This document shows, in pieces, positions 1 through 13,400 of a DNA stretch of 64,000 nucleotides. The notes under the pieces are model-generated. The model was not told the DNA's origin. It did not search any database and was given only the letters and a program-made list of their open reading frames with translations. Source of the stretch: Trebouxia sp. TZW2008 (taxonomy: Eukaryota > Chlorophyta > Trebouxiophyceae > Trebouxiales > Trebouxiaceae); NCBI GenBank assembly GCA_002118135.1, contig BDIU01000043.1:1-64000 (forward strand), written 5' to 3'. The position numbers were made by a program, and so were the translations under genes. Within the stretch, counting starts at the first letter, position 1. Each line of letters starts with the position of its first letter.

Positions 1-241
1 TGCTGAGTTGTGCTGATGTGTTGATTGAGTCTGAGTCACACTGCTACAGCTGTGACTCATGCAACTGTCCTGATCAAGACTTTCCGGCTCCTCTGTACTT
101 GCCTCAGATCTAGTCGTTTGATGAAGACCACAACCCAGAGTTGGATTGGAGACACACAATTTGTACAGACAACATCAGAACGCAACAGACACAGCACAGA
201 AGAAATGTTGAGACTTGAGCATCTTGTTACATGGCACTCAC

Positions 242-1706
242 CTGGCCATACAATGAGCTCGGAACCTGCCATGAATTGCTTCTGACATAAGTCATTTACA
301 TCACAATACAACAGCGCTCCCTTCATTCTCGAAGCATGTATATCTTCGCAAACCATGACTGGAACATCCGCTGGCGGTCCATGCATCATGGCCCTGATGT
401 TGTCCATGTACACATGTCCAGATGTGGCTTGGTCAGACTCTCCAGCCGCAAGATACAGCTGCACTGGAGAAAATGCAGTTTCTCCTCTGACCTTGACATT
501 CACCATATTGCTCTCTGAAAAGACATGGTTTCTGCGCATCAGCTTGTATAGACACCAACAAGAATATACTAGCAAGCCTCACCCCATTTTTTGTGCAGCC
601 ACGCCTCCAACTGAGGACCCTGCAAGCGAACATCCACTGAATCACAGCCGAATGACGCTCCAATTGCTTCAATTTAACGTATGCACTAGCATACCCCAGG
701 AGACCATGAAACCAAGAATCATTGAGCTGAGTGCAACATTCTGACATCAGCAAAGTAGGCTACCTTGCAATGACTCTACTTCAGCTAGTATGGCATTCAG
801 CCTGATAAGCAAGTCTTGTTGTGCATTGCGTTGAATGCTCAGCACTTGCCTTCAGGTTAGACAACTACCAGAAATGCACTCAAGCAAGGATGCTGCCACA
901 CCAGCTTCTTGACTGCATACCTGCATCAAGTGTCTGCTGCTGTCCATGTTGCTCCTGGCGCACTGCACGCATACACCACCATCAGCATCACCATCACCAT
1001 GTGTCGCCCGGATGGTTACTGTGCTTGCTTGAACTTGAAGATGGCACATGCAATCAGCAACTATGAGCATTGCAGCAGCAAAGGGTCCAACTGTACTAAA
1101 TTTTGTTGATGGCACACATGCCACTTTGTGCACATTGACAAACAGGCTGTGACGCAGAGCTCAAAATCAAGCCTAAACCTTGGGAGAAACCTAGACAGTG
1201 TGTGACATGCAGGCAGTAACAAAGTAATGTAAAGCAAATCCTGTGAAGGGTCAAGGCCAGGAAGTTGGGCCTCACATCAAATGCACATCTGGCAGCATTA
1301 TGAGGCACACGCCAAAACGGTTCCTTGAAGTGTGCATGAGGCTCTCATGCAAACAGCTATGTTTGTGTGTGTAAGCAACACACAGAATAGCCGAATATGT
1401 ATGGCCAGTTGCTCAAGTTGCTGTCATGCTAGCTCAAGGCAAGCAACTGTGCTGTCAAAGGTCATCACAACCCAGTTGCTGACCGGTAGTTTTTGACAAG
1501 TATCCAAGTCAAGATGGGCACCTGCTGACTTCAATATGCCAATAGCCTTTTTCACGTCTTCAGGAATTCCAGCTATGAGTTGTAGCCACTCATCCCTGCT
1601 CAAATCATTGACTGTGCTTTCCAGCAGAAGACAATCAGCCTTCTCACTGGCAGTCTTGTTGCTGGACAGAATCTGCTGCTGGAGGGCTGAAAGGTCCTTG
1701 TCCCCA
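242..1706 (-). CDS. Unidentified gene, partial; two supported internal exons
   Basis: I do not recognise this protein. Two minus-strand exons are supported. Exon 1706..1522 has a TGCAG acceptor and a CAG/GTGCCC donor. It encodes about 61 residues with a helical, charged character, including the segments LLLESTVNDLSRDEW and GIPEDVKKAIGIL. Exon 514..242 has a TTTTCAG acceptor and a G/GTGAGT donor. It encodes about 91 residues including RGETAFSPVQLYLAAGE and VYMDNIRAMMHGPP. The first exon ends in phase 1 and the second starts with two bases, so they join in frame. Further exons in the 1-kb gap are possible. The gene continues past the left edge. A further minus-strand open stretch at 1804-2115 could be the 5' exon, but I could not find a donor that fits. 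No domain or function can be assigned. Confidence 0.5.
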
Positions 1707-2115
1707 CTGCAGGGAAACGAGCAGGGAAATCTTCTCTCCCAACAACAATTTGTTCACAACCACGTCCGCTTGCAGGCAGTAGCCTGCAACAGAGTAATGT
1801 GCACTAGATGAGTCTGCTGTCTCTTTGCATTACAGTGGCTGCTTGGTGCAAGAGCTTGTGAACTACAGCCTCCCCCTTGCTGACTGGAACTTGATGCCCT
1901 GCAGGAATGGGACTGACAGGACGTTCAGGCGTGAACTTGTGGATATACTGCAGTGACAAACAACGGGACTGCTGCTTGCTGGCACGACTTTGTGAAAGAG
2001 CCTGTCCGTGAGACAACACCCAAGCTGCAAGGCTTGTGCGTTTCGCTGATCTGAAGGATTGGACCGCAGGTCTGCTCCTTGAGGTCTGTCTGCTGTAGCC
2101 TTCTGGCTGCTGCAA

Positions 2116-2647
2116 GTTTAAGTAGTCTTGTCGCCGAAGGTCGCCACAGCTGAAAGCGCTGGGAGCGTATCAGGCCTAGCAGAGAGGGCCACCGATCTTG
2201 AAACTCAACACAGCTACACAGTGCACCGAGAGAGGAGAGAGATTGCACGTCGCGCTAGACCAGTGGGGCTTCTGCTTCTACCAGGAGCCCGTTCTGGTTG
2301 GACAACGAAGGCATGTAGCATTACTCTCTCTCTCTCACTTGTCTCTCTGATCAGCGCTGCTGGCGAAGCCCAGGGCCGTAGTCACTGCAACTTTTAGGAA
2401 CATTTGACGCAGCATACCTTGAAGTTATAGCAACGTCGCAAAGATTCAAGTGCTTTGCTTTCTGAAGCGCATCAAAACTCTCGTACTTGAGCAGCTCGCG
2501 AATACCATGAGCGAGAGCTGAGCATTTTGTTGAGAGACAGTCTGCGCTGACAGACTAGAGGGGATAGTTGTTTAGTCGACAAGCACAGCGCAACATGCAT
2601 GCATGCTAAGCTGAAGCAGCATCTTGTCACCTAGAACAGTATTGAGC
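2116..2647. promoter_or_regulatory. Divergent 5' region between two unidentified genes
   Basis: This stretch lies between the probable 5' end of the minus-strand gene and the ATG at 2648 of the plus-strand gene. It carries a short CT-rich tract near 2324-2340. I see no recognisable core promoter motif. The 5' boundary of the minus gene is uncertain, so the limits are approximate. Confidence 0.3.
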
Positions 2648-5201
2648 ATGAGCTCCATCAGCGACGACGATGACGAGATGTCAGAGGGCAGACCTCCGAA
2701 TGAGGAAGACCCAGACGCACCTCAAACAGCCTTCGCTACACGTCTGCGCGAAGCCATGGAGCAAGATCGCGAACCTGCTGATGATGACAGCAAGTACACA
2801 GCCTTTTGGGTTGATCTTGACCTACCTCTATCCTCACAGTACAGGCAAGGGCTGACTCAACCTCTATAGGCAAACTTGGCATCACCACAACATCCTGCAC
2901 TCGCATGCTGCCTGAAACCCCTTTGTTCGACCCCTCATATGCATCCACCAACAGACCTGCATGGGTTCAGATCCGGTGACCAGTTGAATTACTGGGAAGT
3001 GAGGATCAAAGACCCTAGCGCAGCTCACCCAGACGGCAAATTTATATGTGGGGCATGCGCGCATGTTGCGCGACTTGAATGGGACCCGTCTGCATATAAG
3101 CAGAGGGAATCATACTGCACTGGCATACCAAGTTCCAGTTCTGAGGAAGAGGAAGAGCCCCAGGAAAGGCTGTCATCATATGAAGGCAAAGCTACTCTAG
3201 CACACCTGCGTCAGCATGCAGCAAGCAGGCAGCACATACTGAACGTTCAGGTCAAATCTGATGTCAATGCATATTCATATGATGTGGTGTATGGTATTGC
3301 CTGCAGCTACAGAAAACATAGTTGGTATTCTAAATGACACTTGAGCGTGGATCTGTGAAATGCTTCCGGGTAGATTGCAGTGTCTCCTCATGCAATCCTT
3401 GACATCAGCCCCTCTCGGTCAGGATGCTTTGTTTGCACTGGTGCAGCATTTGCTGGAGCTGTTACTTGTAGTCATCCCCGAGCCACTGATAATATCACGT
3501 CTCAAGTTCATGTTCTGGTCTTTGCAGTCATGCAGCATTTGCTGAAGCTTGCACTTAAAGACATCCCTGAGTAACTGAAATCAACACCACCATCATTAGC
3601 ACGCAATCTAGTGATCACTGTCACAACCCAGCTAGGTGCACACAGAAGCAATGAACCGCCTACAAGCAGTTCTGTTCAAAGCCACTTTGTGACAGTGCAA
3701 ATGAGTTCTCACGTCACTTGAATCTCTGCTCGCTTTTGTTTTCCAGGTGATTGACATCATGCATGGCTTCTTTTGCAGTTTGGAAATCAGGGCAATGTTG
3801 GCTTCCTTAGAGACACCACCATGAGAGTACACATGGGGCCAGGTTCACGTTTCATAATTGCCAGTCTCAAAAGCCATCTTAACAGATGCATATTGAGAGG
3901 AGGGCCTATGGGCTGGTCAGGTGCTGATGACTATGTCAAAGCCTTGAAGAAGGTGCAAATGGGCAATCACGGGGTTGCCCAAGTGCTGGCAAGGCACAAG
4001 GCCAGACGAGCAAACAAGGAGGCCCAGAGAGTGCCGTATGATGACTACACTTCTGATGATTCCTGGCCAGAAATGGCTGAGAAAGATGTTTTCTTTCCTT
4101 TTGACAAAGCCAACAAGAAGGCAATGCATGCTGCCTCAATTTTTCAAGTATGCTTGGCTGATTGTATGAACTCAGCATGTCTGTGGCCTGACTAGCCTGT
4201 GTGTTATCCAGAAGCCAGTCTTCCTAGCTGCGCATTTGCTGTATGTTGAAAGTCTGTCTTGTTTGGCCTGTTGCAACAAGCTTGCTGCCTTCACTGTACC
4301 GCCTGACTGCACCTGATCCACAGCTTGTGCCAGGAAAAATGACGTTACTCGCCTATTGCCACTAGTAAGCAGTTACAGCTACATGCTGCTTGTCATGACA
4401 TCATGGACCTGCAATGCACTGACATCGGTACTCTGAAGACGTAGAGCACTGAGCTCATGCCAATTTTGGCATTCTGCGCTTGGTAAGCAATCATGCAGAA
4501 ACACAAGGCAAGATCAGGCTGACACCCTAGATGCGTGTCTACAGGTTCCAGCCTTCAAGTGCATTCATTGCCATGGTCATCACCCCTTAAAGCTTTGCTG
4601 CTGCGGACAGAAGCTATTTAGAAGGCCTTCAGAGTTCACTCCCCACGCCACTCTTGGCTTTTGCCCAGACAAGATGTGTGGAGCTAGCGTACAGCAAATT
4701 GGGCGCAAATGGAGCTATTCATTTGAGGCAGAATGCTTGCGTTTTGGGGTGCCTTACAGAAACCAAGACCCTGATGATGACCCCCCTGCATACTCAGAGG
4801 GGTTGCCAGAGGGGTTGCAAATTTGCCCAGGAGTGTCGCATGACAGCTGCACAACTTTGCATCATGATCAGCCATCCCAACAGTCACCTAAGGCGGTTCT
4901 TGCAATACTTCAGTATTTGCAAGATGTGATTTCAGCTCGCCCTGGCTTCGCTGAGCTATATGCAAGGGCAACAGACAAGCGGGCTTTCGTTGAAGAAGTG
5001 ATGCCATTCATGTACATCGGCAGTGAAGGCAAGGCGCGATCCTCTTTTTGTTGTGTGATTCTTGACAAGGATACCGGTATCACAGCCTGCACTGCATGCA
5101 AAAAGACGCAGGAATATGTAGATGAGTTGATGCAGCAAGAAGGGAGTTCTATGGTGCAAGATGAGCATCTGCCAGATGTAAAGAGGTCCAAGTTGACTTG
5201 A
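2648..5201 (+). CDS. Unidentified 448-residue protein with possible CxxC...HxxxH zinc finger
   Basis: Four exons join in frame: 2648..2838, 2971..3250, 3779..4147 and 4695..5201 (1347 nt, 448 residues). The ATG at 2648 begins MSSISDDDDEMSEG, an acidic N-terminus. Exon 2 encodes FICGACAHVARLEW, followed 50-60 residues later by AHLRQHAASRQH. That spacing of two Cys and several His could form a zinc-binding module, but it matches no family I can name. A serine/glutamate run (SSSSEEEEEP) lies between these parts. Exon 3 is basic and ends in an acidic region with YDDYTSDDSWPEM. The C-terminal exon has VMPFMYIGSEGKARSSFCC and ends in a basic KRSKLT. The exon 4 acceptor (GTACAG/CAAATT) was chosen by phase and is the least certain. 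Intron 2 holds a 91-bp tandem pair. Confidence 0.6.
3420..3585 (+). repeat. Tandem pair in intron 2 of the unidentified gene, period about 91 bp
   Basis: Two related segments start near 3440 and 3531. Both contain GCAGCATTTGCTG, followed by a diverged block ending in CATCCCNGAG. The pair is a short-period version of the intron repeats seen across the window. Confidence 0.6.
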
Positions 5202-5683
5202 CAAATCAGACAGTGTTCAGTGTTGAGCCTACCTAGCTACAATCTTGCTGATATTCAATGACTGCTGCAAGGATGTGGGGTATGTGCATTACCAGTAGTC
5301 TCTACTATAGTGTCCAGCAAAAGCTGCATGTTTGCCTCAAAAGTAATTCCATGTCAATAGCGTGAGTTTCTGCCCCATTTGACTGTTTTGGAGAAGGCCA
5401 TTTTGAACGAGGCATCAAGAACCCAAGAGAAAGCGTTGCAATTGAAAGAGGGATCATGCTTCAGTCAAGCATATACTTCATATACGATTGTGACAGTTGA
5501 TACAGACCTTGAAAGCCATTGATAGTCGACACTCACTGCCGAGAAAGGCGAAAGTTATTCGTTCATTTCAATGCACAACAGTGTTTGCTTGCCTGCTTGC
5601 TTGCCATGAAGGAACCATTTTCAATTGAAGAAAATGGTGGCAAATCAGTGCAGACATTCTGCAACAGCGAAGATGAGTTGTCA
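5202..5683. other. Convergent 3' region
   Basis: This non-coding gap separates the stop codon of the unidentified plus-strand gene from the stop codon of the minus-strand CCDC180-like gene. It presumably holds both 3' UTRs. I see no RNA gene, mobile element or clear polyadenylation signal. Confidence 0.4.
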
Positions 5684-7366
5684 TTAAATCAGGTCGCTCA
5701 GATTGGTCACTGACTTAGCCCATCTAACCTTGTTTGCCTGCTCATTGTTTTGCCAACTGCCCATGCTGCCTTTCAACTCGTCCACAGACGCTTTCAGGGC
5801 TGACACTTCTTCTGACACTGCTGACTGGTGACATCTGATGACCGCAACATGACACGGCGTTTCAAGGCCCGTGACCAGCTCCTCTGTCATGGCAGGCACT
5901 GCAGTTGCTGCAGCAGGGGCAGCCTTCTTGTCTGTAGTAGCTGGCTTCTTTGCAGCAGCAGCAGTCTTGCCTTTTGCTGCACTTGCTACATCAGCTGAAG
6001 GCTGCACAGCTGATGGACAGAGTGCCTCTGAGTCAGCGGCACTCCAGCCCAGATCCTGCCACACACAACCAGTCATTAATCATCAATCAGTCACTCATTC
6101 AAAACGCGTGCTAGACAGGCCCAGCAGGCCCAGCTAGGTCTGCGCTGGAGGAATCAACCGTCTCCAATTGGGTCAGTCACACAATCAGTCAACAATCATC
6201 AGCTGATGTCAAAATGCAAGAAATTTGGGCTGACACTCATCAATCAATGCCACTGCCCAGCCTGTCAGGAGTCCTGGAGAATGCCAGGCCATATGTGATT
6301 CAAAAGGTAAACAATTTCGAAGCTGGGCCTTGCAAAGACTGCTAGCTGATGCACATGATGCACTATCTCTCAAGAAATCACACTGCCCTGAGCAGCAGCA
6401 ATGCAGTTGTCAGAAAGCGTGGCAGCGGTTGCACCAGTCAACCAAGAGACTGCTGCTCCGTGCTGCAGCGAGCAGTTTTGAGTTGTGCCATTGCCATGTG
6501 CAGACAATGTTCTAGCGTGCCTCACCTGTAGGCCAATAAGGGGCGGCTGCAAATGCCATTGGCTTGGGGCATAAGCACGGCTACTGTCTGCTGCAGCATC
6601 CTTGGCAGAGCCCTGCAGAGTGCAACATCTGATCAGCTTTGAGGCGAGTGTGTCAGGCAAAGGCAGTCGGTTTGAGTCCATCCTGACAGGGTGCAGATTT
6701 GACTGTGTGCAAGCCAGTGTCAAAACAGCGCCGGCATTGCCATGTTGACTTCTGCCTCTCTGTGCACATTAGCATTCAGTTTGTCTGCATCAGTGGCTGA
6801 CTGAGCAATGCATTGGGACTGAGAATTTTGGCATACAATGCTACAAAACTGAACATGAAAGGTGGCGTGGCTGGGGATACATGCGACGCTTCAAAGGTAC
6901 ATTGAGTGGGAGCAACTTTCCTGGATTTAAAATGCATTGCAGTTTTCTTGCAAATATACAAAGTATGCATGCTGTATGGAAGGATTGCAGGTTACGTCAC
7001 CTTGGCTGCTGCCTTGTTTGCTGTGGCAGCTTTGCTGGCCGCAGCAGGGCCCTTGCCTGCAGGGCCTGTCTGCACAGCCTCACCCCCTGCTTCAGCCCCT
7101 GCCAGGGCCAGAGCCTGAAGCTGCTTCAGGCTGCGCCTCACAGGGCTGCAGCACAGCAAATCATTGTCAACATAGCCAGAATCAGTGTATTTCTCATGAT
7201 CGCAGCAACTTTGCTCAACAGCTCTTGAGAAGCATGAACGTGATCACAATATTCTGTATTGTGGTGCTAGCAAAGCAGCCATCTGCTGCCAATTGCAAGT
7301 CTTAATATGCAGTAGTATGCACCAAGCTGGGTCACAGAGCCTCACGAGAATGCATGATGTTGATGT

Positions 7367-7434
<68 letters not shown>

Positions 7435-10400
7435 CGATGTTATAAGTGCATGCACCATACCTGAGAGCTTCAGCAGTGCCAACAGTAGCCACGTTAACGG
7501 AAACACTGCTCTTGCTGCTTTCCACAGAACTTCTGAGATCCATTCCTTCACCAAGTAAATCAAACTGCTGTGCAATGCTTACATCTGCATGGGCTATACC
7601 TGACAGCCTCAGAGGTGCCGACAGACTGTCTCGTTTGCTGTAACTTGAAACGCAAAGCGGAAATTGTTCCAGGTTTTTGCAGCTGCATGGAGCATACCTG
7701 ACAGTCTCAGCAGTGCCAATAGAGGCCATTGTGACTGAACCATTGCTCTTGCTTCTTTCCACAGCATCTCTGAGATCTTCAGCAGACCCAATCAGATCTG
7801 CCGGCATGACGAAGCCATCCAGAAGCTGCAGCAGAAGCTGTGTGAGCTGCACCAGCCTGGCACGTGCGGCAGGGCCCTGCTGACTAATGAGCTGAAGGGC
7901 TGCTTGGGTGTAGCCCTGCCCCATTTGGATGGCTTGGGTGCTGCGCTCCTCTTCTGCTGCAGTCAAGGCTGCCACTTCCCCTTGCCTGTATGAAAACCAT
8001 GGAGTTTTATCCTTCTACTCACTTACCCCTTGCATGCTTTCAGATCTGCTATGCATGTCGACCTTTTGCTTACATGATGTGCTTGAGAACGTGCTGAGCC
8101 AGCGTGACATGCCCCAACCCCCCCTCCCCTCCCCCTGCCCCAAAGGTGAGCAACGATTACCACACAACAGCGTATCTGGCCAGACATAGCTCACAAGTCT
8201 TGGTAGCTTTGATGCTTATCCCAGCTGCTGCACAGCGGCTGATCAGCAAGCCATTTGTTGCGCAGGCTAAAGAGCACACCAGCTCTCTCAAAAAGGATCA
8301 CAAACATGCTTTGACAAGGGTCAATTCAAATGTGGTGAGTCACCTGCTGGGCTGGGTCAGGCTGACCTCTGCCATGTCAAGCTGCAGTGCTTTCCTGTGC
8401 TGATCTACCAACACACAGACATATGCTCAGCCAGCTGAAAGAGCACTTGAGCTGTCCCAAAGTGCGTTGATATGATTTGGTGAGCATGGCTGCACAAAAG
8501 GTAGATTGCCAGCTGTCTCACTATGCGTCAGAAGCACACAATTGTGGTGAGTGTTGATGCAAAATGGGATTTTGCCTGCTAGGCTGAGCCATGCCAGGCT
8601 GCAAGGCATTCCTGTGCTGATGCAAGATGACCTAGTCATACGCACAGTCACTTACCTGGACACAACCTGCCTCAACGCACATCACATGCACACATTCTGG
8701 TCAGTGTTGCTAAACAGGAAATGGAAAAAGGGTAGGTCACCTGCTGGGCTGGGCCATGCCAGGCTGCAGTGCCTTCCTGTGTTGGTCAAACTGCTGCAGC
8801 AGCTGCTGGTGCTGCTGCTCCACAGGCGCCGCTAATGAGCGCTGCGCTTCCTGTGCAACTGCCAGCTCATGCTGTGTGAAAGCACTGGTGACTACTTGTG
8901 GAAGCAGCTCCAGCAGTCGGTACACATCCAGGACCTGCATTACCACCATGGAAGCTTGCATTTGCAGCATTTGCTGTTATGGGTCCGCAACATTGCAGGA
9001 AGGTTTGCAAGTATTGTGGTGCAGAGCAGCTTGTTGAGCAGCCTAACATGTCTGCAGCATTCACTGCAGTTGTTCTGCGGTGTTGTACAAACCGCAATGG
9101 TACAAAGCGCAATGGTAGCATGGAGTTGTTGAGCGCAGCCTCACAGCAATCACTACCAGCTGAGTTGTCTGAAGACAATGCAATACATCATTCCAAATTT
9201 GAGACAATCATACACTATTAAGGGCTGATTCTGATCAACATGCACTTTAGCCTGCAGGCTATGCAGTAGCATCTTTGATAATCAGACTATCAGCAACACT
9301 GACAAGCTTTGCATAGCTTCTCGGCGGACAAGACAGAAAAACAGACAGGGTCTGGGTACCTGTGCTCGCAGCTGTTTGTGGGCAGCTGTGAGATGGTCCT
9401 GCAGCTGCTGCTGTAGCTGCTGTAGGGTGTGACTGTTCATCTCCTGCAGGCCGGCCAGGCTGCCAGGAATGCGCTCTGGCCGCGTGCTCACACTCTACGC
9501 ACAGTAGTAAATGCAATCGTCATGGTAGCTTATGCATCAGCTCGTGCTTGTCAACATGGGACTCATTTGTGAAACTTTGATTGCTTGATGTCCACCGCAG
9601 TTCACACAAGGCTGCATGCAAAGTGATGAGTTTGTCACTGACATCTGGAAAGCTTTGCCAGCTGACAGCTATTGCTACAAATGCCTGTTGTGCTGTTGAC
9701 CAGGTAAGAATGCCGGGCACTGCACAATGAACACACTCCACCCAACAAGCCAAACAGGTGGAGAACTGTGTGCGTGTACCTGTCCTGTCTTGCCAGGCCA
9801 GCTTGCTTGAGTATCAAGGCAAGGCCTGTCAGAAGGCATACCTCAACCTGTGTGGCAGGCTCATCTTTGACAGATGCTGCAGGTCCCTTGCCAGGTGCAG
9901 AGCCCTTTGCCGCAGTGCCCTTGACAGCAGGGCTAGCAGCAGCTGCCAGGGCTGAATAGTAGTCTTGCCCTGCTTTGCCTGTCTCTGCTTCACATGCCTT
10001 CACTGCTGCTTCAATTTGAGCTGATATGGGAGTGGAGGATGCTGCAGGTACGCAAGCAGATGAAGATCAAAATTACGTGATTTGCTTGATGGTAAGCTAC
10101 TGTTGGCGAACTTGACCTGGATGACGCTGTTTGCAGAACAAATGCAGTAAGCAGCTGGGGCTTTGACTGTCGCAGACAGGGCGAACAGGTGGTTAGGAAT
10201 GCTGCTGGAGATTGCGTGTCACCCCAGACTGAAGTGTATACCATAGCCCCTGGGGTGGGATGGGGGTTGCATACCCTACGCACAGGTAAGTCTGAGGCAA
10301 TGCATACACCTAGATTGTTCCATTCAAGGGCTCACATAGGTAACACAACTCAGGCACGAAGCATGGACACTGTGCATCTTGTGCTGACAGCCTACAGGTA

Positions 10401-13400
10401 GCTAAGCGCTGCACGTGACTGACATTCAGCCTTTTGATTCATACCTGTCTCAGCAGCTCCTGCTACTGTTGGCCCACTCCTGTCTCCAACCACCAATGCC
10501 AAGTCCAGTGCCTCGAGGGTGAAAGGCGCTTTCACGAGTTGCAACGCTTGTGCCCTGGCATACAACCCTGCCCTGAGCGCAGTTGCCAGCTGCAGGATGT
10601 CCTTGCAAAGGGGCAGGCTTGCCTTGTCTCCACCCTACACACAAGACAATGTCTCCTTCTGCAAAGGATCAAGCACCAGCCAGATCCCATGTAGCTCTTT
10701 GGGGCAAGGAGTGGCTTGGATGTGTCAATACAATGCCAACTCTGCAGAACACAGGTAGTTCTGATGTCTGTATTGACTGCTTGAGACAGCAGTTGAAATC
10801 AATGCTCAAACTTCAAAGCATGTATGCAGCATCAGCACAGCACAGCATAGGACTGCCCAGCACAGCACGGCAGGACATGGTCACATTGACTTTCCAGTAG
10901 CCTTACCTGAGGCTGCAACAGCTGTTGCAGAGCAGCAATCTGGATCTGTATTGCCACAGCTGCAGCACTGCTTTCACTGAACCTGGTGTTGGCTGTCTTC
11001 TTGGCAGCATCAAGGGCTTTGTCAAGGGTCTCAATCAACAGCAAGTCTTGGCGGTGGCGAGGTATGGCAGCCAAAACAGCCTCCAGAGCTTCTGCTGCCT
11101 TCTGCTGTGTCTCCTGCTGGGCTATTTCTGCGCTGCTGACCTGCTGCTGCCTGCAAACAACGGCATTGTCGATACCTCAGTGCTGAATTTGACCAGTATT
11201 TGCATTGCAGGAAGTTAGCAAGGGCCTCAATCAACATCAAGTCTTGGCGATGGCGAGGGATGGCAGCCAAAACAGCCTCCAGAGCTTCTGCTGCCTTCAG
11301 CTGCGTCTCCTGCTGGGCTGTCTAGGCACTGCTGACCTGCTGCTGCCTGCAGACAACAGCGTACTGCTGCATTTGTATAGATCCACACTTACTGGCTATA
11401 TGCTATCTGCAACACAAGCTGCGTAAAGCTAAATCATCGGCACAGCCACTGCGCTGCTCACCTGCTGCTGTCTGTGGATGACAGTACAGTGTTGTATGTA
11501 CCAATCTGCTTTGTCTCATTAAGTTTCACAGCGCAAAAAGATGCTCAGACCTGATGCTTGCTGCAGCTGCTGCTGTATCTGCTATATGGTTGCAGCAGCA
11601 TTCTGAGGCGAAGGAGCCTATTGCATGTGTCTCATACCTGATACTTGTCACAGCCGCCTCCACCTGCTGCAGTTGCTGCTGTGCCTGCTGTATGGTGGCA
11701 ACAGCATATTGCCCGCCTTGCTCAAACCCCTTCAAGTGCTGCTCTGAGAACCTGGCGTTGCCATCAAGGACCTTCTGGCAGGAAGCTGAGATGGTGTCTG
11801 TCAGCTTGCCAGATTGCGCAGCCAGATCCCTTCCTAGCTTGTCCTGCATTGTGTCATGACCGGTTCATAAAAAGCATAGCATGCTTGAGACTCAGAGATC
11901 TTTTGGGCATATGGGAGTATTTGTGACACTACTCACACCTGAGCTGATGCATATGCCGCACAACGCATAACATGCTTGCCGGCAAGTCATAGTCAACACA
12001 AGAGAAGGCAGGCACAACCGCATGGAATTTGTGAAGCACATCACAGCTTTCCATACTGACAGCGTGTGTGCACAGACTCTGAAGGAAGAGACGCAACACA
12101 ATGGGCACCTTGAAAGCTTCAGCTTCACGCTTCCTGATGTCCAGGAACTGGGCGCTTTGTGCGCTGTAAAGCAGCTGTTCCTTGCCCCGCAGCTTGGCCA
12201 GCCACTGCTGCCTCGTCTCAGCCGCCGCAGCTGTGGCCACTGCTACCTCCTGTTGCTGCACGCCCAATGCCTTGCCCTACAACATAGCCCAGAGCAGAAA
12301 GATATTGCATTTTGCTGTTGTGATTACATGAAACCGAGAAACCTGTTTATTTTAAACAAACAAGACCAGGATACACAGTATGCTCATAATCTCTGCCAAT
12401 CCTTCAGCGCCTGTAATGCTTCTTGAGTGACCAAGTCTACATGCGGTGTGATGCCATGCCAAAAGGAAGCATCATCACTTCAAGTGCACAATCATGCACA
12501 ACATGCTTTGTGGGAGTATCAGCAGATTGTGATGGGTTTTAGTGATAACAATGCAGATACCTTGCACTACCTGGGAACGCATGTGCAGGTCCAGAAGCCT
12601 TCTCTGGGCAACAAGCTGCACTGAGCGAGCCTGCCTCACCTCTTCTTCCACCCTACCAGCACGAGGCCTGCAGCACAACAACCCTGACCAAAAAGCTTGA
12701 ATGTTGCTACTATATGTGATCTCGGTGATTTTCCCAAGCTTGCTCGTCAGCACAGTTTTAGGACTCTACTTCCAGATCAACACCTGAGTAAGCCTGACCA
12801 AAAGCGCTTTGATCAATGCCAAAGGCTTGCCTTCACAGCTTCAAGCTGGCTTGGCAGCAACAGCGCATGTTTGAGCTTTGTTGCCATTCCAGACAATCAA
12901 GAAGGGTTTGTGAATCTTGATTGACACCTGTAAGTATAGGTGTTACCAGCAGTCAGACATGACACTAGACTCATAGTCGAGATCTTGCATTGAGTGATAT
13001 TTGCTAATCTTAGGAACACAACAAGCTTATACGTCACCCACGCAAGACGTCTTGGCCGTGAGAGGAAGAAATATGACGGATTGTTTTCATCCTCTTTCCT
13101 TTGTCGCTGCTTGCTGATTGCCTAGAAACTGAGGACAAAAGTATGCATGGATGCAGCAGGGACTTGCCAGCCCAAGAGCAGAGTTAGTCTACCTGTGTGA
13201 CCTGAGCCTGGCCTCTAGCTGCTCAGTGGCAGCCACCTCTTGGTCACCAGCCCAGCTGTGGCCACCGCTACCAGTCTCCTCCCCAAACATGACCATGTCT
13301 TCCAGATACTGCTGCTGCAATGTCTGCAGCACCTGTCTGATTGCATCTTCAGGCAAGCTGTCCTCTAGACACAGTGCAGCGCCGCTGCGGTCACATGGGG

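Noticed and set aside
7342..7575. Polyhistidine or polyserine open frames
   Set aside because: They are products of the (GAT)n microsatellite in an intron.
8100..8400. Plus-strand open frame near 8104-8403
   Set aside because: It is antisense to CCDC180-like intron sequence and overlaps a border copy, with no supporting family match.
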